Positions 40,777 to 50,371 of a stretch of 64,000 nt of DNA are shown piece by piece. Every line of letters begins with the position of its first letter. Within the stretch, counting starts at the first letter, position 1. This stretch comes from Bacteroides oleiciplenus YIT 12058 (GTDB lineage Bacteria; Bacteroidota; Bacteroidia; Bacteroidales; Bacteroidaceae): assembly GCF_000315485.1 (NCBI RefSeq), contig NZ_JH992940.1, positions 62,001-126,000 on the forward strand. Reading direction: 5' to 3'. The notes under the pieces were generated by a model that had not been told where the DNA came from, did not search any database, and saw nothing but the letters and a program-made list of their open reading frames with translations. The position numbers and the translations under genes are program-made.

Positions 40777-43533
40777 TTAGGGTTGGACAAAGATGTCATT
40801 CGTATGGTTGGATATCCAGCCTAAATCTTCCGCTTGTCCACCATTTATTACCCAACTTTTAAAACCAGGATAAACACCTGTAATCATCATGTATTCTTTT
40901 GGCCATTTCCATACTTCGGTGTTTGGGATACAAATACCCCATGCCAGGCCTTCAGTACTAACATAGTAGCCTTTCCTTGAAACATTGAGCATACTGTTGT
41001 TTGCAGAGGCATCATTGCTCATGCCAAATAATGCTGTAGTGCCTAATTTAGTAGGAGCATAATGAGCCATGTGTACTTCTGTACGGCCTACATTTCCTTG
41101 GGCTTCTTTACTGATGATGAATACATCCAGATTTTTGGCATTCATAGCTTTGGTGGTTTCTTCAGCAGTTGAGAATGTCATTATGATTTCAAACTCAGCC
41201 CCGTTTCCATTATATTGACTGTTAGCACTTGGAATGGTGTTATAGAATGAAAAGTCATCATCTGCAATATTAGGGTTGCAATACTTGTGTGCATTGGTGC
41301 TAATAATTACAACTGGATTGCTTTGACCGCTTTCAAAAACAGGAGTACCGCTTTGTACATTTCCAGCAAGAGTCATTCCGCTACTACTTACATTCAGGAA
41401 CTGGATACCTACACCGGTTTTACGGCTGGAACCAACTGCACGAACGTGTCCCTTGATAGACAGTTTCTTGTTATCATCGGTTGCAGTCATCTTGTCAATA
41501 GTGACAACGATGTCATTCATATCAAAGTCACCATAAGCAGGCCATTGGTCTTCGAATGCATAAGTATAAACGGTGTTGTCGCCAATGTCCGGTTTTTCGG
41601 GATCTTCGGGATCGGGATCGCCTGTGTTACCAGGATTATAATAACCACCACAGGTAGAGAATGTATTTTTAGATTCTCCCCATCCGCTAGTCGAACATCC
41701 GCTTGTAATCCATTTAGCATTATTTATACCATTATAACCAGGTGCATAACTAAACGCATTTTCAGGTATTTCTATAACCAGATCCTTGAGATTGGTATCG
41801 CCACCTTGAGATATATAAACAGCTCCAATTTGTAGTAAAGAAGGATTGCTTCCTTCTCCCTGGAAATTGCTGGGAGTCCTATTGATCTGTAACAAAGAGG
41901 TTTTAATTACCGATCCATTTTTCAATATGTATTTTATTGGGCTATCATTGCTCATAACTACTGGAACTGGCTTCCATTGGTCGGCATTATTTTCGGATGG
42001 ATTCAAATTATCTGGTCTTTCTCCGGTGAGGGAACCATTGTCGAGCGTTACATTTCCCCAATTGAATTTTTCTTTTACTATCAGTGTACAACTGTTGTAA
42101 AGCATATCGACAGAAGAATTTTCGAAAAGTGTGAATTCGGCAAAACCGTCATTGTAGACAGAGACTCCTCCATTTAGGTGATACCCCTTAATAGTACCTT
42201 GGTCATGGTTTGTTATAGAGTTGCTATTGGCAGCGGTGTTATTCGTTTTTAAGATACCTGCTTGTTCATCTAATAAAACTACTCCATAATTGCTAAAGCC
42301 GCTGGTTACAAATTCAAAATTAAAGGTTGAAATTTGACCTTTATTCAGGGCTTTAGTATTATCTATCTTGAGCCATTGCCCAACTGTAAGATCACCTTTA
42401 TTAATGAAATTTATTTTAATGAGGTCCATAATCTCGGCAACCTCAATTGTGCCAGCATTATAAATTTCAGGATAAGAACCCATAGCTGCTGTAATATTGG
42501 CTGCTGTAATTGTACCGAAATTCTTGGAAACTTGGCTACATGGTTTGAGTAGGCCGCTGTTGACAGACATAGTCGCACCGGAAGCAATAACCATTGACGA
42601 AACTCCTGATTCAAATGTTAGGTTTTTATTTGCTATGAAATTTCCTCCAATGAACCATTCACCGGCTTTGGCTGTAAAGTTGGTTGCGCATTCAACGGTA
42701 CCGCCTTTTTCTACTACGAATTTTTGAACTGTGGATAAAGCGCTTGAGCCCGAATATTCTATTTTACCTCCGTCCAAAACATAAATATCAAACTGAGAAT
42801 AGATGCTTGTTGCCTTCCAAGTTCCTTTTACAAAGATGGTACCTTTACCACTGGGCACTTGATATACCTTACTGCTTTCTTCTCCGGCCGCTATGAGGAT
42901 TCTTGCGCCGTCATTGTATTGGTTACCATTGGGGCGGGTAGGTTCGTCCGATACATTCGGAACAGCTGGAATTTGCGGAGTTTCTTCTGTATAATTCTTA
43001 TCCTCTAATTCCGTAATGCCTGCAGCTTTTGCTGCTTCATAAGCCGAAGTACTGCCTGTAGCTCTTGTAGTGCTTCCTCCTGTATAATACAGTTTACAGC
43101 TCAAGGCTCCTCCATCAGTTGGAACAGCAAACTCAAAGGTTTCCTTACGTTGCTTGGGGTCGGTTTGGCGGATAAAAAGCCGTTCAGTGGACTTAGGAAT
43201 GCTGATTTCTACTACAAAGTTTTTTCCTCCTTTGGCATAACCTGCGGCTATTGGAGTCGCTGTATTGTCAATTAATGGATTCGTAGTGAACACTTCTGCC
43301 AAATAGTTGTACTGTCCGTTCAGTTCATCTTTAACTTCGATGTTTAACTTGACAGTTGTGATCATTGACCAGTCGAAGCCGTCGGGAGCGATAAAATCGT
43401 CACCCAAAGGGTTTTCGACCGGGGCGACAGGGCGAACCTTATCAGGGTCGTACACGTCATTGTCTACGCAAGCCGTTAACAGTAAAGGCGCTGCAATAGC
43501 AGTGATTACAAAATAGCGGTTTAGAGTCTTCAT
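40777..43533 (-). CDS. LruC-domain surface lipoprotein, paralogue
   Basis: With the start at ATG 43533 (MKTLNRYFVITAIAAPLLLT) the protein is 918 residues; an upstream ATG at 43599 would spoil the signal peptide. Lipobox Cys is followed by VDND. The first 120 residues and the last 260 (LruC domain, from about 656) closely match the neighbour 38006-40591, while the repeat-rich middle differs. It carries its own -7 box TATCTTTG (43586-43579) and terminator, so the two genes are separate transcription units that arose by duplication. Confidence 0.75.
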   Translation of the reverse strand: MKTLNRYFVITAIAAPLLLTACVDNDVYDPDKVRPVAPVENPLGDDFIAPDGFDWSMITTVKLNIEVKDELNGQYNYLAEVFTTNPLIDNTATPIAAGYAKGGKNFVVEISIPKSTERLFIRQTDPKQRKETFEFAVPTDGGALSCKLYYTGGSTTRATGSTSAYEAAKAAGITELEDKNYTEETPQIPAVPNVSDEPTRPNGNQYNDGARILIAAGEESSKVYQVPSGKGTIFVKGTWKATSIYSQFDIYVLDGGKIEYSGSSALSTVQKFVVEKGGTVECATNFTAKAGEWFIGGNFIANKNLTFESGVSSMVIASGATMSVNSGLLKPCSQVSKNFGTITAANITAAMGSYPEIYNAGTIEVAEIMDLIKINFINKGDLTVGQWLKIDNTKALNKGQISTFNFEFVTSGFSNYGVVLLDEQAGILKTNNTAANSNSITNHDQGTIKGYHLNGGVSVYNDGFAEFTLFENSSVDMLYNSCTLIVKEKFNWGNVTLDNGSLTGERPDNLNPSENNADQWKPVPVVMSNDSPIKYILKNGSVIKTSLLQINRTPSNFQGEGSNPSLLQIGAVYISQGGDTNLKDLVIEIPENAFSYAPGYNGINNAKWITSGCSTSGWGESKNTFSTCGGYYNPGNTGDPDPEDPEKPDIGDNTVYTYAFEDQWPAYGDFDMNDIVVTIDKMTATDDNKKLSIKGHVRAVGSSRKTGVGIQFLNVSSSGMTLAGNVQSGTPVFESGQSNPVVIISTNAHKYCNPNIADDDFSFYNTIPSANSQYNGNGAEFEIIMTFSTAEETTKAMNAKNLDVFIISKEAQGNVGRTEVHMAHYAPTKLGTTALFGMSNDASANNSMLNVSRKGYYVSTEGLAWGICIPNTEVWKWPKEYMMITGVYPGFKSWVINGGQAEDLGWISNHTNDIFVQP

Positions 43534-43704
43534 GTTTTTACTCTTTAAAAATGTATATTTGATTAATTTAATCTGCAACAAAGATAACAAATTCTTCAAC
43601 TTTTTAGTTGTAAATAATACCTCTATGTTGCTAGATTTACCTTTTATTTGCTAAAAATACATTTTTAAACTATTTTTTATCTTTTTTTAAGAAGTTAAAA
43701 AACG

Positions 43705-44748
43705 CTATTTTGTGATTTCTCCTGCAAGATCGGAGTTCATACGGTAGCGAATTTCAGCTTGGTTAAGACCATGACCAAGGAGGAACATGAGTTTGGTCAC
43801 TGCACACTCGGGGGTGCTGTCATAGCCGCTGACGACGCCTGCCTGGAGAAGTTTCAGACCGGTTTCGTAGCGCCCCATTTCGACTGCGCCGCGTTGACAC
43901 TGAGTGATATTGACAATAATGATGCCACGTTCGGTGGCTTCTTTCAGTTGGCGGATGAACCAATCCTTCTGAGGGGCGTTTCCGGAACCAAAGGTTTTGA
44001 GTACGACGGCTTTCAGGCCGGGGACGTGGAGAACGGAATTGATAATGCTCTCTTGAATGCCGGGGAAGAGGGTGAGCATAACGACATTAGTATCAAACAG
44101 ATAATGGGGTTTCATGGGACGCGTGGGATCAGGACGGCGGATGATGTGGGCGTCGTACTTGATGTGGATACCTGCATGTGCCAGTGAGGGGTAATTGAAG
44201 GAACGGAATGCATTGAAGTTCTCGGCATTTATCTTGGTGGTACGGTTGCCGCGCATCAGTTCGTTTTCGAAAAAGATGCACACTTCGGGAACAACAGGAG
44301 TGCCGTCAGGATTCTTGGCGGCTGCTATCTCGATGGAGGTGATGAGGTTTTCTTTTCCATCAGTCCGCAGGGTGCCGATGGGGAGCTGGGAGCCCGTGAG
44401 AATAACGGGTTTGGCAAGGTTTTCGAGCATGAAACTGAGGGCGGAGGCGGTATAGGCCATGGTGTCAGTACCGTGGAGAATGACAAAGCCGTCGAAGTAG
44501 TCGTAGTTATAGTTGATTATCTTAACGATTTTTGCCCAAAGTGAGGGCTCCATGTCGGAAGAATCGATAGGGGGATCGAATTGGTAGGAGGAGATGCGAT
44601 AGTTGAAGCGTTTCAGTTCGGGGACATGTTTGAGGAGCTGGTCGAAGTTAAAGTTTTCGAGCGCGCCGCTCTCAGGATTTTCTATCATACCAATGGTGCC
44701 ACCGGTATAAATTAGCAATACGGATGGATAGTCATTTTTCATAAACAT
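43705..44748 (-). CDS. ansA: Type I L-asparaginase
   Basis: A 347-residue cytoplasmic asparaginase. It has the catalytic Thr in LLIYTGGTIGMIE (about 11-23) and the second motif FVILHGTDTMAYTASALSF (about 88-106), with the SSDMEPSLW segment near 63-71. It hydrolyses L-asparagine to aspartate and ammonia. No signal peptide, which fits type I. A -7 box TATCTTTG lies on the minus strand at 44781-44774. It lies downstream of the trp operon on the same strand but has its own promoter. Confidence 0.9.
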   Translation of the reverse strand: MFMKNDYPSVLLIYTGGTIGMIENPESGALENFNFDQLLKHVPELKRFNYRISSYQFDPPIDSSDMEPSLWAKIVKIINYNYDYFDGFVILHGTDTMAYTASALSFMLENLAKPVILTGSQLPIGTLRTDGKENLITSIEIAAAKNPDGTPVVPEVCIFFENELMRGNRTTKINAENFNAFRSFNYPSLAHAGIHIKYDAHIIRRPDPTRPMKPHYLFDTNVVMLTLFPGIQESIINSVLHVPGLKAVVLKTFGSGNAPQKDWFIRQLKEATERGIIIVNITQCQRGAVEMGRYETGLKLLQAGVVSGYDSTPECAVTKLMFLLGHGLNQAEIRYRMNSDLAGEITK

Positions 44749-44790
44749 AATCGGGGTTGGATTATTTGCGCTGCAAAGATAGGAAAAATA

Positions 44791-44880
44791 TAGTGATTAG
44801 CGGTTAGTGATAAGTGATTAGTGTTATGCGGTATTATTGCGCAGCTTGCCAATCACTTATCACTAACCGCTAATCACTTA
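44791..44880. repeat. TTAGTGA-type inverted repeat after trpA
   Basis: GTGATTAGCGGTTAGTGATA-type sequence at 44793-44819 is matched exactly by its reverse complement at 44851-44878. The loop contains ATTGCGCAGC, a core shared by other copies. The trpA stop codon lies in the right arm. It probably ends the trp operon transcript. Confidence 0.85.
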
Positions 44881-45651
44881 TCTCAACCCTTCTTTTAGTT
44901 GTGTAATTGCCTTCTCCGCATCTCCCTCATATTCATTCAGCAGGGTGACGAAGCGGCTGCCGATGATGGCACCGGAAGAGTTGGCACAGGCAGCGTCGAA
45001 GGTTTGCTTGTTGCTGATGCCGAAGCCAACCATGCGGGGATTGCGCAGGTGCATATCTTGTGTTTTCCTGAAATAGGCTTGCTTCTGAGCATCAAAATCT
45101 TTTTGGGCACCGGTGGTAGCGGCGCTGGACACCATGTAGATGAAACCGTCGGTATGCCGGTCGATTTCGCGGACGCGGACTTCGCTGGTTTCGGGAGTGA
45201 TGAGCATGATGACGCGGATGTCATAGCGGTCGGCAATGGATTTGTAGGTTTCCTCATAGTCCTTGAAAGGAAGGTCAGGGATGATGACGCCGTCAATACC
45301 ACATTCCACACACTTTTGGCAGAAAGCTTCGAAACCAAATTGCATGATGGGGTTGAGGTATCCCATGAAGACGAGAGGGATGCGAACGTCGCTACGGATG
45401 TCACGCAGTTGCTCGAAAAGGAGGCGCAGGGACATGCCATTGCGGAGGGCCTGGGTAGCGGCGTTCTGGATGACGATACCATCGGCCATAGGATCACTGA
45501 AAGGGATGCCGATTTCAATCATGTGGACGCCATTGCGTTCGAGGGTGCGGATGACATTGGCGGTGCCTTCCAAAGTAGGGCAACCGGCACAGAAATAGAT
45601 GGACAGCAGGTTTTTGGGGCTGTCCTGGAAAAGTTTATTTATACGATTCAT
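44878..45651 (-). CDS. trpA: Tryptophan synthase alpha chain
   Basis: A 257-residue TIM barrel. It contains the signature MIEIGIPFSDPMADG (about 45-59; catalytic Glu and Asp) and GFGISNKQTF near 210 for phosphate binding. It cleaves indole-3-glycerol phosphate to indole, which passes to TrpB. Last gene of the trp operon, 15 bases after trpF. In this operon trpB is first and trpA last, the usual order in Bacteroides. The stop codon lies in a TTAGTGA-type repeat. Confidence 0.95.
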   Translation of the reverse strand: MNRINKLFQDSPKNLLSIYFCAGCPTLEGTANVIRTLERNGVHMIEIGIPFSDPMADGIVIQNAATQALRNGMSLRLLFEQLRDIRSDVRIPLVFMGYLNPIMQFGFEAFCQKCVECGIDGVIIPDLPFKDYEETYKSIADRYDIRVIMLITPETSEVRVREIDRHTDGFIYMVSSAATTGAQKDFDAQKQAYFRKTQDMHLRNPRMVGFGISNKQTFDAACANSSGAIIGSRFVTLLNEYEGDAEKAITQLKEGLR

Positions 45652-45665
45652 GATGCTTTCAATTT

Positions 45666-46286
45666 TTAATTTTTAATTTTCAATTCTCCCAAAAAACGTT
45701 CTATTCGTTCCACATCTTTGATGCCCGGGGAGGTCTCGAAACGACTGTTGATGTCGATGCCGGCGAGACGGGGATGGTGGAACTCTTTCAGGGCTTTGAC
45801 ACTGTAAGGGTTGATGCCACCGCTGAGCAGGAAAGGCGTGGAGTTGGTATAGCGTTGCAGAATGTTCCAGTCGAACTGCTGACCGGAACCGCCGTAGCGG
45901 GCGGTGCGGGTGTCGAACAGATAATAGTCGCAAAAACCTTCATAGTCGGAAACGGCGAGGAGGTCTTTGGGAAGAGCGATGGAGAACGCTTTGATAATCC
46001 GGAAACCATTGGAGTGGAGAGTACGGCAGTATTCGGGTGATTCGTCACCGTGCAACTGGATGTAGTCCAGCCCGAAGCGGTCGGCATACATATGAATGTT
46101 CTCTTTAGTCTCATTAACAAATACGCCGACACGTTTGGCAAGGGTAGGCAGGTACCTGGGTATCTGGTACAGGTATCTGGGGGACTTGGGGTAGAAGATG
46201 AAACCGATCATGTCTACACCTAATACATCTACATTGCGGATGTTGTCAGCTTCGGTCATTCCGCATACCTTGATCATTGTATCCAT
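45666..46286 (-). CDS. trpF: Phosphoribosylanthranilate isomerase
   Basis: A 206-residue TIM barrel with KVCGMTEADN (about 6-15), GFIFYPKSPRY, IQLHGDESPEYC (about 76-87) and LSGGINPYSV near 153, all family motifs. It isomerises N-(5-phosphoribosyl)anthranilate. It lies between trpC (88-base gap) and trpA. It is a separate gene, not fused to trpC. Confidence 0.95.
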   Translation of the reverse strand: MDTMIKVCGMTEADNIRNVDVLGVDMIGFIFYPKSPRYLYQIPRYLPTLAKRVGVFVNETKENIHMYADRFGLDYIQLHGDESPEYCRTLHSNGFRIIKAFSIALPKDLLAVSDYEGFCDYYLFDTRTARYGGSGQQFDWNILQRYTNSTPFLLSGGINPYSVKALKEFHHPRLAGIDINSRFETSPGIKDVERIERFLGELKIKN

Positions 46287-46374
46287 ATTTACGATTAGAC
46301 GATTTACAATTTGTACTTGAGAATACTTCGCTTAGAATTTACGAATATATGAAATTATGTGTAAATTTCCAAAC

Positions 46375-47217
46375 TTATATTTCGCGAATGAGTTCTTTTA
46401 GTATATTTCCGGGGTTTTCGGTACGCATGAACGTCTCTCCCATGAGAAAACCACGGAAACCGGCGGAACGCAATTGGCGGATGGTTTCGGGACTGGAAAT
46501 TCCACTTTCGGAGACGAGTAGCGGAGGAGTCTTGAAATCAATTCCGGCAACGGTTTGTTTCAGCTCTTCGGCAATGCGGAAGGAGTTTTCCACATCGGTG
46601 ACGAAGCTGCCGAGGTGGCGGTTGTTGACGCCAACCATGTCCGTCTCCTTATATATATAGGAGAGTTCGGACGGGCTGTGCACTTCGAGCAGGACTTCGA
46701 GCCCCAGTTCATGAGCCTGAAGGGTGAGCGTGCGGCACTCGTCGGGTGTGAGGCAGGCGGCGATGAGCAGGATGGCGTCGGCACCCACGATGCGGGCTTG
46801 CAGAAGTTGATACTCGTCGATGATGAAATCTTTGCGCAAGATGGGGATGTTGACGAGCGGGCGCACTGTGCGGATGTCGCGCAGGGCTCCACCAAAGAAT
46901 TTCTCGTCTGTGAGGATGGAGAGGGCGGAGGCTCCGGCGGCTTCATAAGCCGGGGGAATGAGTTCGGCTTGTGCGGTTTCCTTAATCCAGCCTTTGGAGG
47001 GGGAACGGCGTTTGAACTCGGCGATGATGCCGGACGGGGAAGAGGCGAGAGACTGCTTCATGCTGCGGCGTTGAAGGGTGCCTGCGGCCTGCGCGGTGGT
47101 GTCTTCATGAAGCACAGTGGCAGCTTGCTCTTGCAATTGATTGAGGGAGACTGCCTGCTTCTGCTGTGCTATTTCAATTCGCTTGTGGGCGATAATTTCG
47201 GATAAAATATCGGTCAT
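46375..47217 (-). CDS. trpC: Indole-3-glycerol phosphate synthase
   Basis: A 280-residue TIM barrel. It has the EFKRRSPSKGWI motif (about 67-78; catalytic Lys and Glu), ILRKDFIIDEYQL (about 126-138), VGVNNRHLGSF and SESGISSPET. It closes the indole ring of CdRP. About 30 residues (VLHEDTTAQAAGTLQRRSMK) near 35-55 look like a loosely conserved linker. It follows trpD after about 105 bases that hold an AT-rich inverted repeat. Confidence 0.95.
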   Translation of the reverse strand: MTDILSEIIAHKRIEIAQQKQAVSLNQLQEQAATVLHEDTTAQAAGTLQRRSMKQSLASSPSGIIAEFKRRSPSKGWIKETAQAELIPPAYEAAGASALSILTDEKFFGGALRDIRTVRPLVNIPILRKDFIIDEYQLLQARIVGADAILLIAACLTPDECRTLTLQAHELGLEVLLEVHSPSELSYIYKETDMVGVNNRHLGSFVTDVENSFRIAEELKQTVAGIDFKTPPLLVSESGISSPETIRQLRSAGFRGFLMGETFMRTENPGNILKELIREI

Positions 47218-47221
47218 GATT

Positions 47222-47325
47222 AAATATGAATTATTAAATATAAATTATTAATTATAAGGGGTGGGGTTGTTGATACAGGGAACAAACGCTTAATATTTAA
47301 TACCTTATAATTAATAATTAACTCA
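47222..47325. repeat. AT-rich inverted repeat between trpD and trpC
   Basis: ATAAATTATTAATTATAAGG (about 47242-47262) pairs with CCTTATAATTAATAATTAAC (about 47302-47321). It lies inside the operon transcript, so it may modulate mRNA stability or expression of the downstream genes. Confidence 0.65.
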
Positions 47326-48315
47326 GTTTATTTCTATAAATTTCTTCAATGTCTCCAGTGCTCGTCCACTTTCCAGCGATTCGCGGGCGATGGCGATGCA
47401 TTCTTCGATTTCCTTTTCGGGTTCCATCACCTGGATGGCAAAGGCGGCATTGACGATGACACATTGCGTTTGGGCAGGGGTGGCACGGTTGTTGAGGATG
47501 TTGTCGAAGATGCGGGCAGCGTCTTCCTTGCAGGCTCCTCCGAAAAGTTCTTCGGGGCGGGCGGCACGGAAACCGAGGGCCTGCGGGCGGTAAATACGTT
47601 CGTAATTACGCGTCATGACTTTGAACTCGTCCGTAAGAGAGATTTCGTCGTAGCTGTCAAGGCTGTTGACTACGGCAAAGTCGATGCCGAGTTTGTAAAA
47701 GACATTGGTGTAGAGGCGCATCTGGGCAAGGTCGGCAACACCAAGCAGTTGGTAGGCAGGCTTGCTGGGATTGACGAGTGGACCGAGAAGATTGAACAGA
47801 GTGCGTACCCCCAATGCTTTGCGCACAGGGCCGACGAACTTCATGGCCGGATTGAAAAGTTGGGCATGAAGGTAGGCGATGTTGCACTCGTCCATGCTGC
47901 GTTTCAGTTTGTCGGGGTCGTTGGTGAAACGTACGCCGTGTTGCTCAATAACATTGCTTGCACCGCTGACGGAAGTGGCACCGTAATTGCCATGTTTGGC
48001 TACTTTATAACCGGCTCCGGCTACGACAAAACAGGCACAAGTGGAGATGTTGAAAGTGTTCTTTCCGTCGCCGCCCGTACCGACGATATCGATGGGGCGA
48101 TAGGGAGCGAAGTCTATAGGTATGCATGTCTCCATGAGGGCTTCGCGAAAACCTGATAGTTCTTCCACTGTGATGCTACGCATCTGAAAAACAGTGAGTA
48201 ACGCGGATATTTGAGCCTCGGGATACTTCTCCCGGGTGATGTTTAGGAGGATTTGCTTGGTTTCCTCTGAAGTAAGCTCTTCGTGGTTGAAGAGACGGGT
48301 TAATATATCTTTCAT
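47323..48315 (-). CDS. trpD: Anthranilate phosphoribosyltransferase
   Basis: A 330-residue protein with the PRPP-binding GTGGDGKNTFNIST (about 81-94), KHGNYGATSVSGASNVIE (about 110-127) and NLLGPLVNPSKP, family signatures. It joins anthranilate to PRPP. It is a separate gene, not fused to trpG, and lies 14 bases after the trpG stop. Confidence 0.95.
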   Translation of the reverse strand: MKDILTRLFNHEELTSEETKQILLNITREKYPEAQISALLTVFQMRSITVEELSGFREALMETCIPIDFAPYRPIDIVGTGGDGKNTFNISTCACFVVAGAGYKVAKHGNYGATSVSGASNVIEQHGVRFTNDPDKLKRSMDECNIAYLHAQLFNPAMKFVGPVRKALGVRTLFNLLGPLVNPSKPAYQLLGVADLAQMRLYTNVFYKLGIDFAVVNSLDSYDEISLTDEFKVMTRNYERIYRPQALGFRAARPEELFGGACKEDAARIFDNILNNRATPAQTQCVIVNAAFAIQVMEPEKEIEECIAIARESLESGRALETLKKFIEIN

Positions 48316-48329
48316 AAGTTCGTTTATTA

Positions 48330-48950
48330 TTATTTGAAAAGCCAGTTTTTCAAAATCGTTTTTCCGTCGGGCGTCAGTACAGATTCCGGATGGAACTGGA
48401 TGCCGTGAATGTCGTACTTCCGATGTTTCAGTGCCATGATTTGTCCTTCGGGACTGAGGGCGGTGATGGCAAGTTCTTCGGGAAAGTTCTCGGTGTCAAC
48501 TACCCAGGAATGATAACGACCGACTGGAATTTCGGCAGGCAGACCGGAGAAGAGGGGGTCGGGAGTGATTAGTGGTGAGTGATTAGTGATTAGTGAAGAG
48601 TTACTCATCACTAATCTCTCATCGCTAATCACTATATTCGTTTGTACGCCGTGAAAGACTTCGCTCAGATTAGTCAGCTTGCCACCGAAGACCTGACCGA
48701 TGGCCTGTTCACCGAGACAAACGCCGAGTATGGGTTTGCGTCCGGCATAGGTGCGGATGACGTCGAGGAGCAATCCTGCTTCTTCGGGAATGCCCGGACC
48801 TGGAGAAAGGATGATTTTGTCGTATGCTTCAAGTTCTTCGAGGGCGAAGCAATCGTTGCGCAGAACATCTACTTCTGCACCGAGTTCTTTCACCAGATGG
48901 GCAAGGTTGTAGGTGAAAGAGTCGTAGTTATCTATGATTACTGTTTTCAT
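48330..48950 (-). CDS. trpG: Anthranilate synthase glutamine amidotransferase subunit
   Basis: A 206-residue class I glutamine amidotransferase: IDNYDSFTYNLAHLV, SPGPGIPEEAG, the nucleophile Cys in ILGVCLGEQAIG (about 79), and HPES near 185 for the His/Glu. It supplies ammonia to TrpE. Between HGVQTNIVI and DPLFSGLPAEI there is an insert of about 21 residues (SDERLVMSNSSLITNHSPLIT), encoded by a copy of the TTAGTGA repeat. Without it the length would be near 185, normal for the family. The frame stays open, and all catalytic residues are present. Confidence 0.9.
   Translation of the reverse strand: MKTVIIDNYDSFTYNLAHLVKELGAEVDVLRNDCFALEELEAYDKIILSPGPGIPEEAGLLLDVIRTYAGRKPILGVCLGEQAIGQVFGGKLTNLSEVFHGVQTNIVISDERLVMSNSSLITNHSPLITPDPLFSGLPAEIPVGRYHSWVVDTENFPEELAITALSPEGQIMALKHRKYDIHGIQFHPESVLTPDGKTILKNWLFK
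48564..48634. repeat. TTAGTGA-type inverted repeat inside trpG
   Basis: The left arm (48564-48600; AGTGATTAGTGGTGAGTGAT...) and right arm (48601-48634; ...CGCTAATCACTA) are imperfect reverse complements with almost no loop. It is the only copy of this family in the window that lies wholly inside a coding frame. Confidence 0.85.
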
Positions 48951-48965
48951 TGTTATATTTGATTT

Positions 48966-50366
48966 CTACATTTTTTCTGCCATGATAATGGCTTTTTTCA
49001 GTGCTCCCAGTTTATTGTTGACTTCCTGCAACTCGTATTCTTCGTTGCTTTTGGCTACGATGCCGCCACCTGCCTGGAACCAAAGAACTCCGTTACGGCT
49101 GACGAAGGTGCGGATAGTGATGGCTTGGTTCAGCGAACCGTTCAGTCCGATGAAACCGATGCAACCACCGTAGGCACCACGGTTGTGCGGTTCCAGTTCG
49201 CTGATGAGCTGCATGGCGCGTACTTTCGGTGCACCGCTCAGAGTGCCGGCGGGGAAGGTGTCGATAAAAGCCTTGATGGGTTTGGCATCCTTATTCAACG
49301 TGCCACTGACACGGCTGACGAGGTGGATGACGTGGCTGTAATACTGCATTTCCTTGTAGAAATCCACTTTTACATCGTGGCAGTTGCGCGAAAGGTCGTT
49401 GCGGGCAAGGTCGACGAGCATGACATGCTCAGCATTTTCTTTGGGATCATCGTGCAGGTATTGGGCATTCTTGGCATCCTGTTCAGGATCTCCAGTGCGC
49501 TTGGTGGTGCCGGCAATGGGGTCGATGTAGGCATGGCGGCCTTCGATGCGGCAGTGAGTTTCGGGAGACGAACCGAAAATGCGAAAACCGCCAAAATCAA
49601 AGTAGAACAGATATGGGGAGGGGTTGATGCTGCGCAGGGCACGGTAGAGCTTGAAGTCGTCGCCTACGAAGCGTTGTTCGAAGCGGCGGGAGAGGACAAT
49701 TTGGAAAACATCTCCACGCAGACAGTGGACAATGCCTTGGCGGATATTTGCCTTGTGTTGTTCGTCGGTCAGCGAGGAGGTGGTTTCGCCAACGGCACGG
49801 AAGTCGTAGGCGGTGTAGTTGCGGTTGTTGATAGCTTTTTGCACGGTGTCCAGTTCACTTTCTTCACCGGGGGCAAGCATTTCGAGAAGCATCATCTCAT
49901 TCTTGAAGTCATTGAAGACAATGAGATATTGATAGAGGATATAGAGCATATCCGGCGCATCGTTGGTGGTTTCGCGGCTGTCCTTGACGGGGATGTCTTC
50001 GAAATAGCGTACGGCGTTGAAGGAGGTGTAGCCATAGAGGCCGCAGTAGTTGGCGTATTCACCTTCGACGTGGAAGCGGCTGAGGAAATCTTCCAAAGCA
50101 TTCTCTACACGATATTCCTGTGTGATAGGGCGTTCTTCGCGGGTGCCGTCAGGCAGGCGGAAGATGGCCGTTCCGTGGTCGATGCTGACGCTTGCCAACG
50201 GGCAAAGGCCGATGAAGGAACGATTGTTTTCGCTGCCGTGATAGTCCGAGCTCTCCATGAGGGCGCTTTGAGGGAACACGTCACGGACTTTAAGATAGGT
50301 ACTTACGGGAGTGTGCAAATCCCCGAGAATCGTACGGCTATGCGTTTGATAGTTGTATGTATTCAT
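48966..50366 (-). CDS. trpE: Anthranilate synthase component I
   Basis: A 466-residue chorismate-binding enzyme. It shows FGSSPETHCRI, DPIAGTTKRTG (about 290-300), ELLMLVDLARND-like HVMLVDLARNDLSRN and TFPAGTLSGAPKVRAM (about 365-380), all active-site blocks. The N-terminus has the ESSDYHGSENNRSFIG segment near 39-54 that in relatives forms the Trp feedback site. It makes anthranilate with TrpG. It follows trpB after about 87 bases that hold a repeat. Confidence 0.95.
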   Translation of the reverse strand: MNTYNYQTHSRTILGDLHTPVSTYLKVRDVFPQSALMESSDYHGSENNRSFIGLCPLASVSIDHGTAIFRLPDGTREERPITQEYRVENALEDFLSRFHVEGEYANYCGLYGYTSFNAVRYFEDIPVKDSRETTNDAPDMLYILYQYLIVFNDFKNEMMLLEMLAPGEESELDTVQKAINNRNYTAYDFRAVGETTSSLTDEQHKANIRQGIVHCLRGDVFQIVLSRRFEQRFVGDDFKLYRALRSINPSPYLFYFDFGGFRIFGSSPETHCRIEGRHAYIDPIAGTTKRTGDPEQDAKNAQYLHDDPKENAEHVMLVDLARNDLSRNCHDVKVDFYKEMQYYSHVIHLVSRVSGTLNKDAKPIKAFIDTFPAGTLSGAPKVRAMQLISELEPHNRGAYGGCIGFIGLNGSLNQAITIRTFVSRNGVLWFQAGGGIVAKSNEEYELQEVNNKLGALKKAIIMAEKM

Positions 50367-50371
50367 TTTCT

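Noticed and set aside
43534..43599. Upstream start for the second LruC lipoprotein
   Set aside because: It would place 22 extra residues before the lipoprotein signal and overlap the promoter; the internal ATG gives a normal signal peptide.
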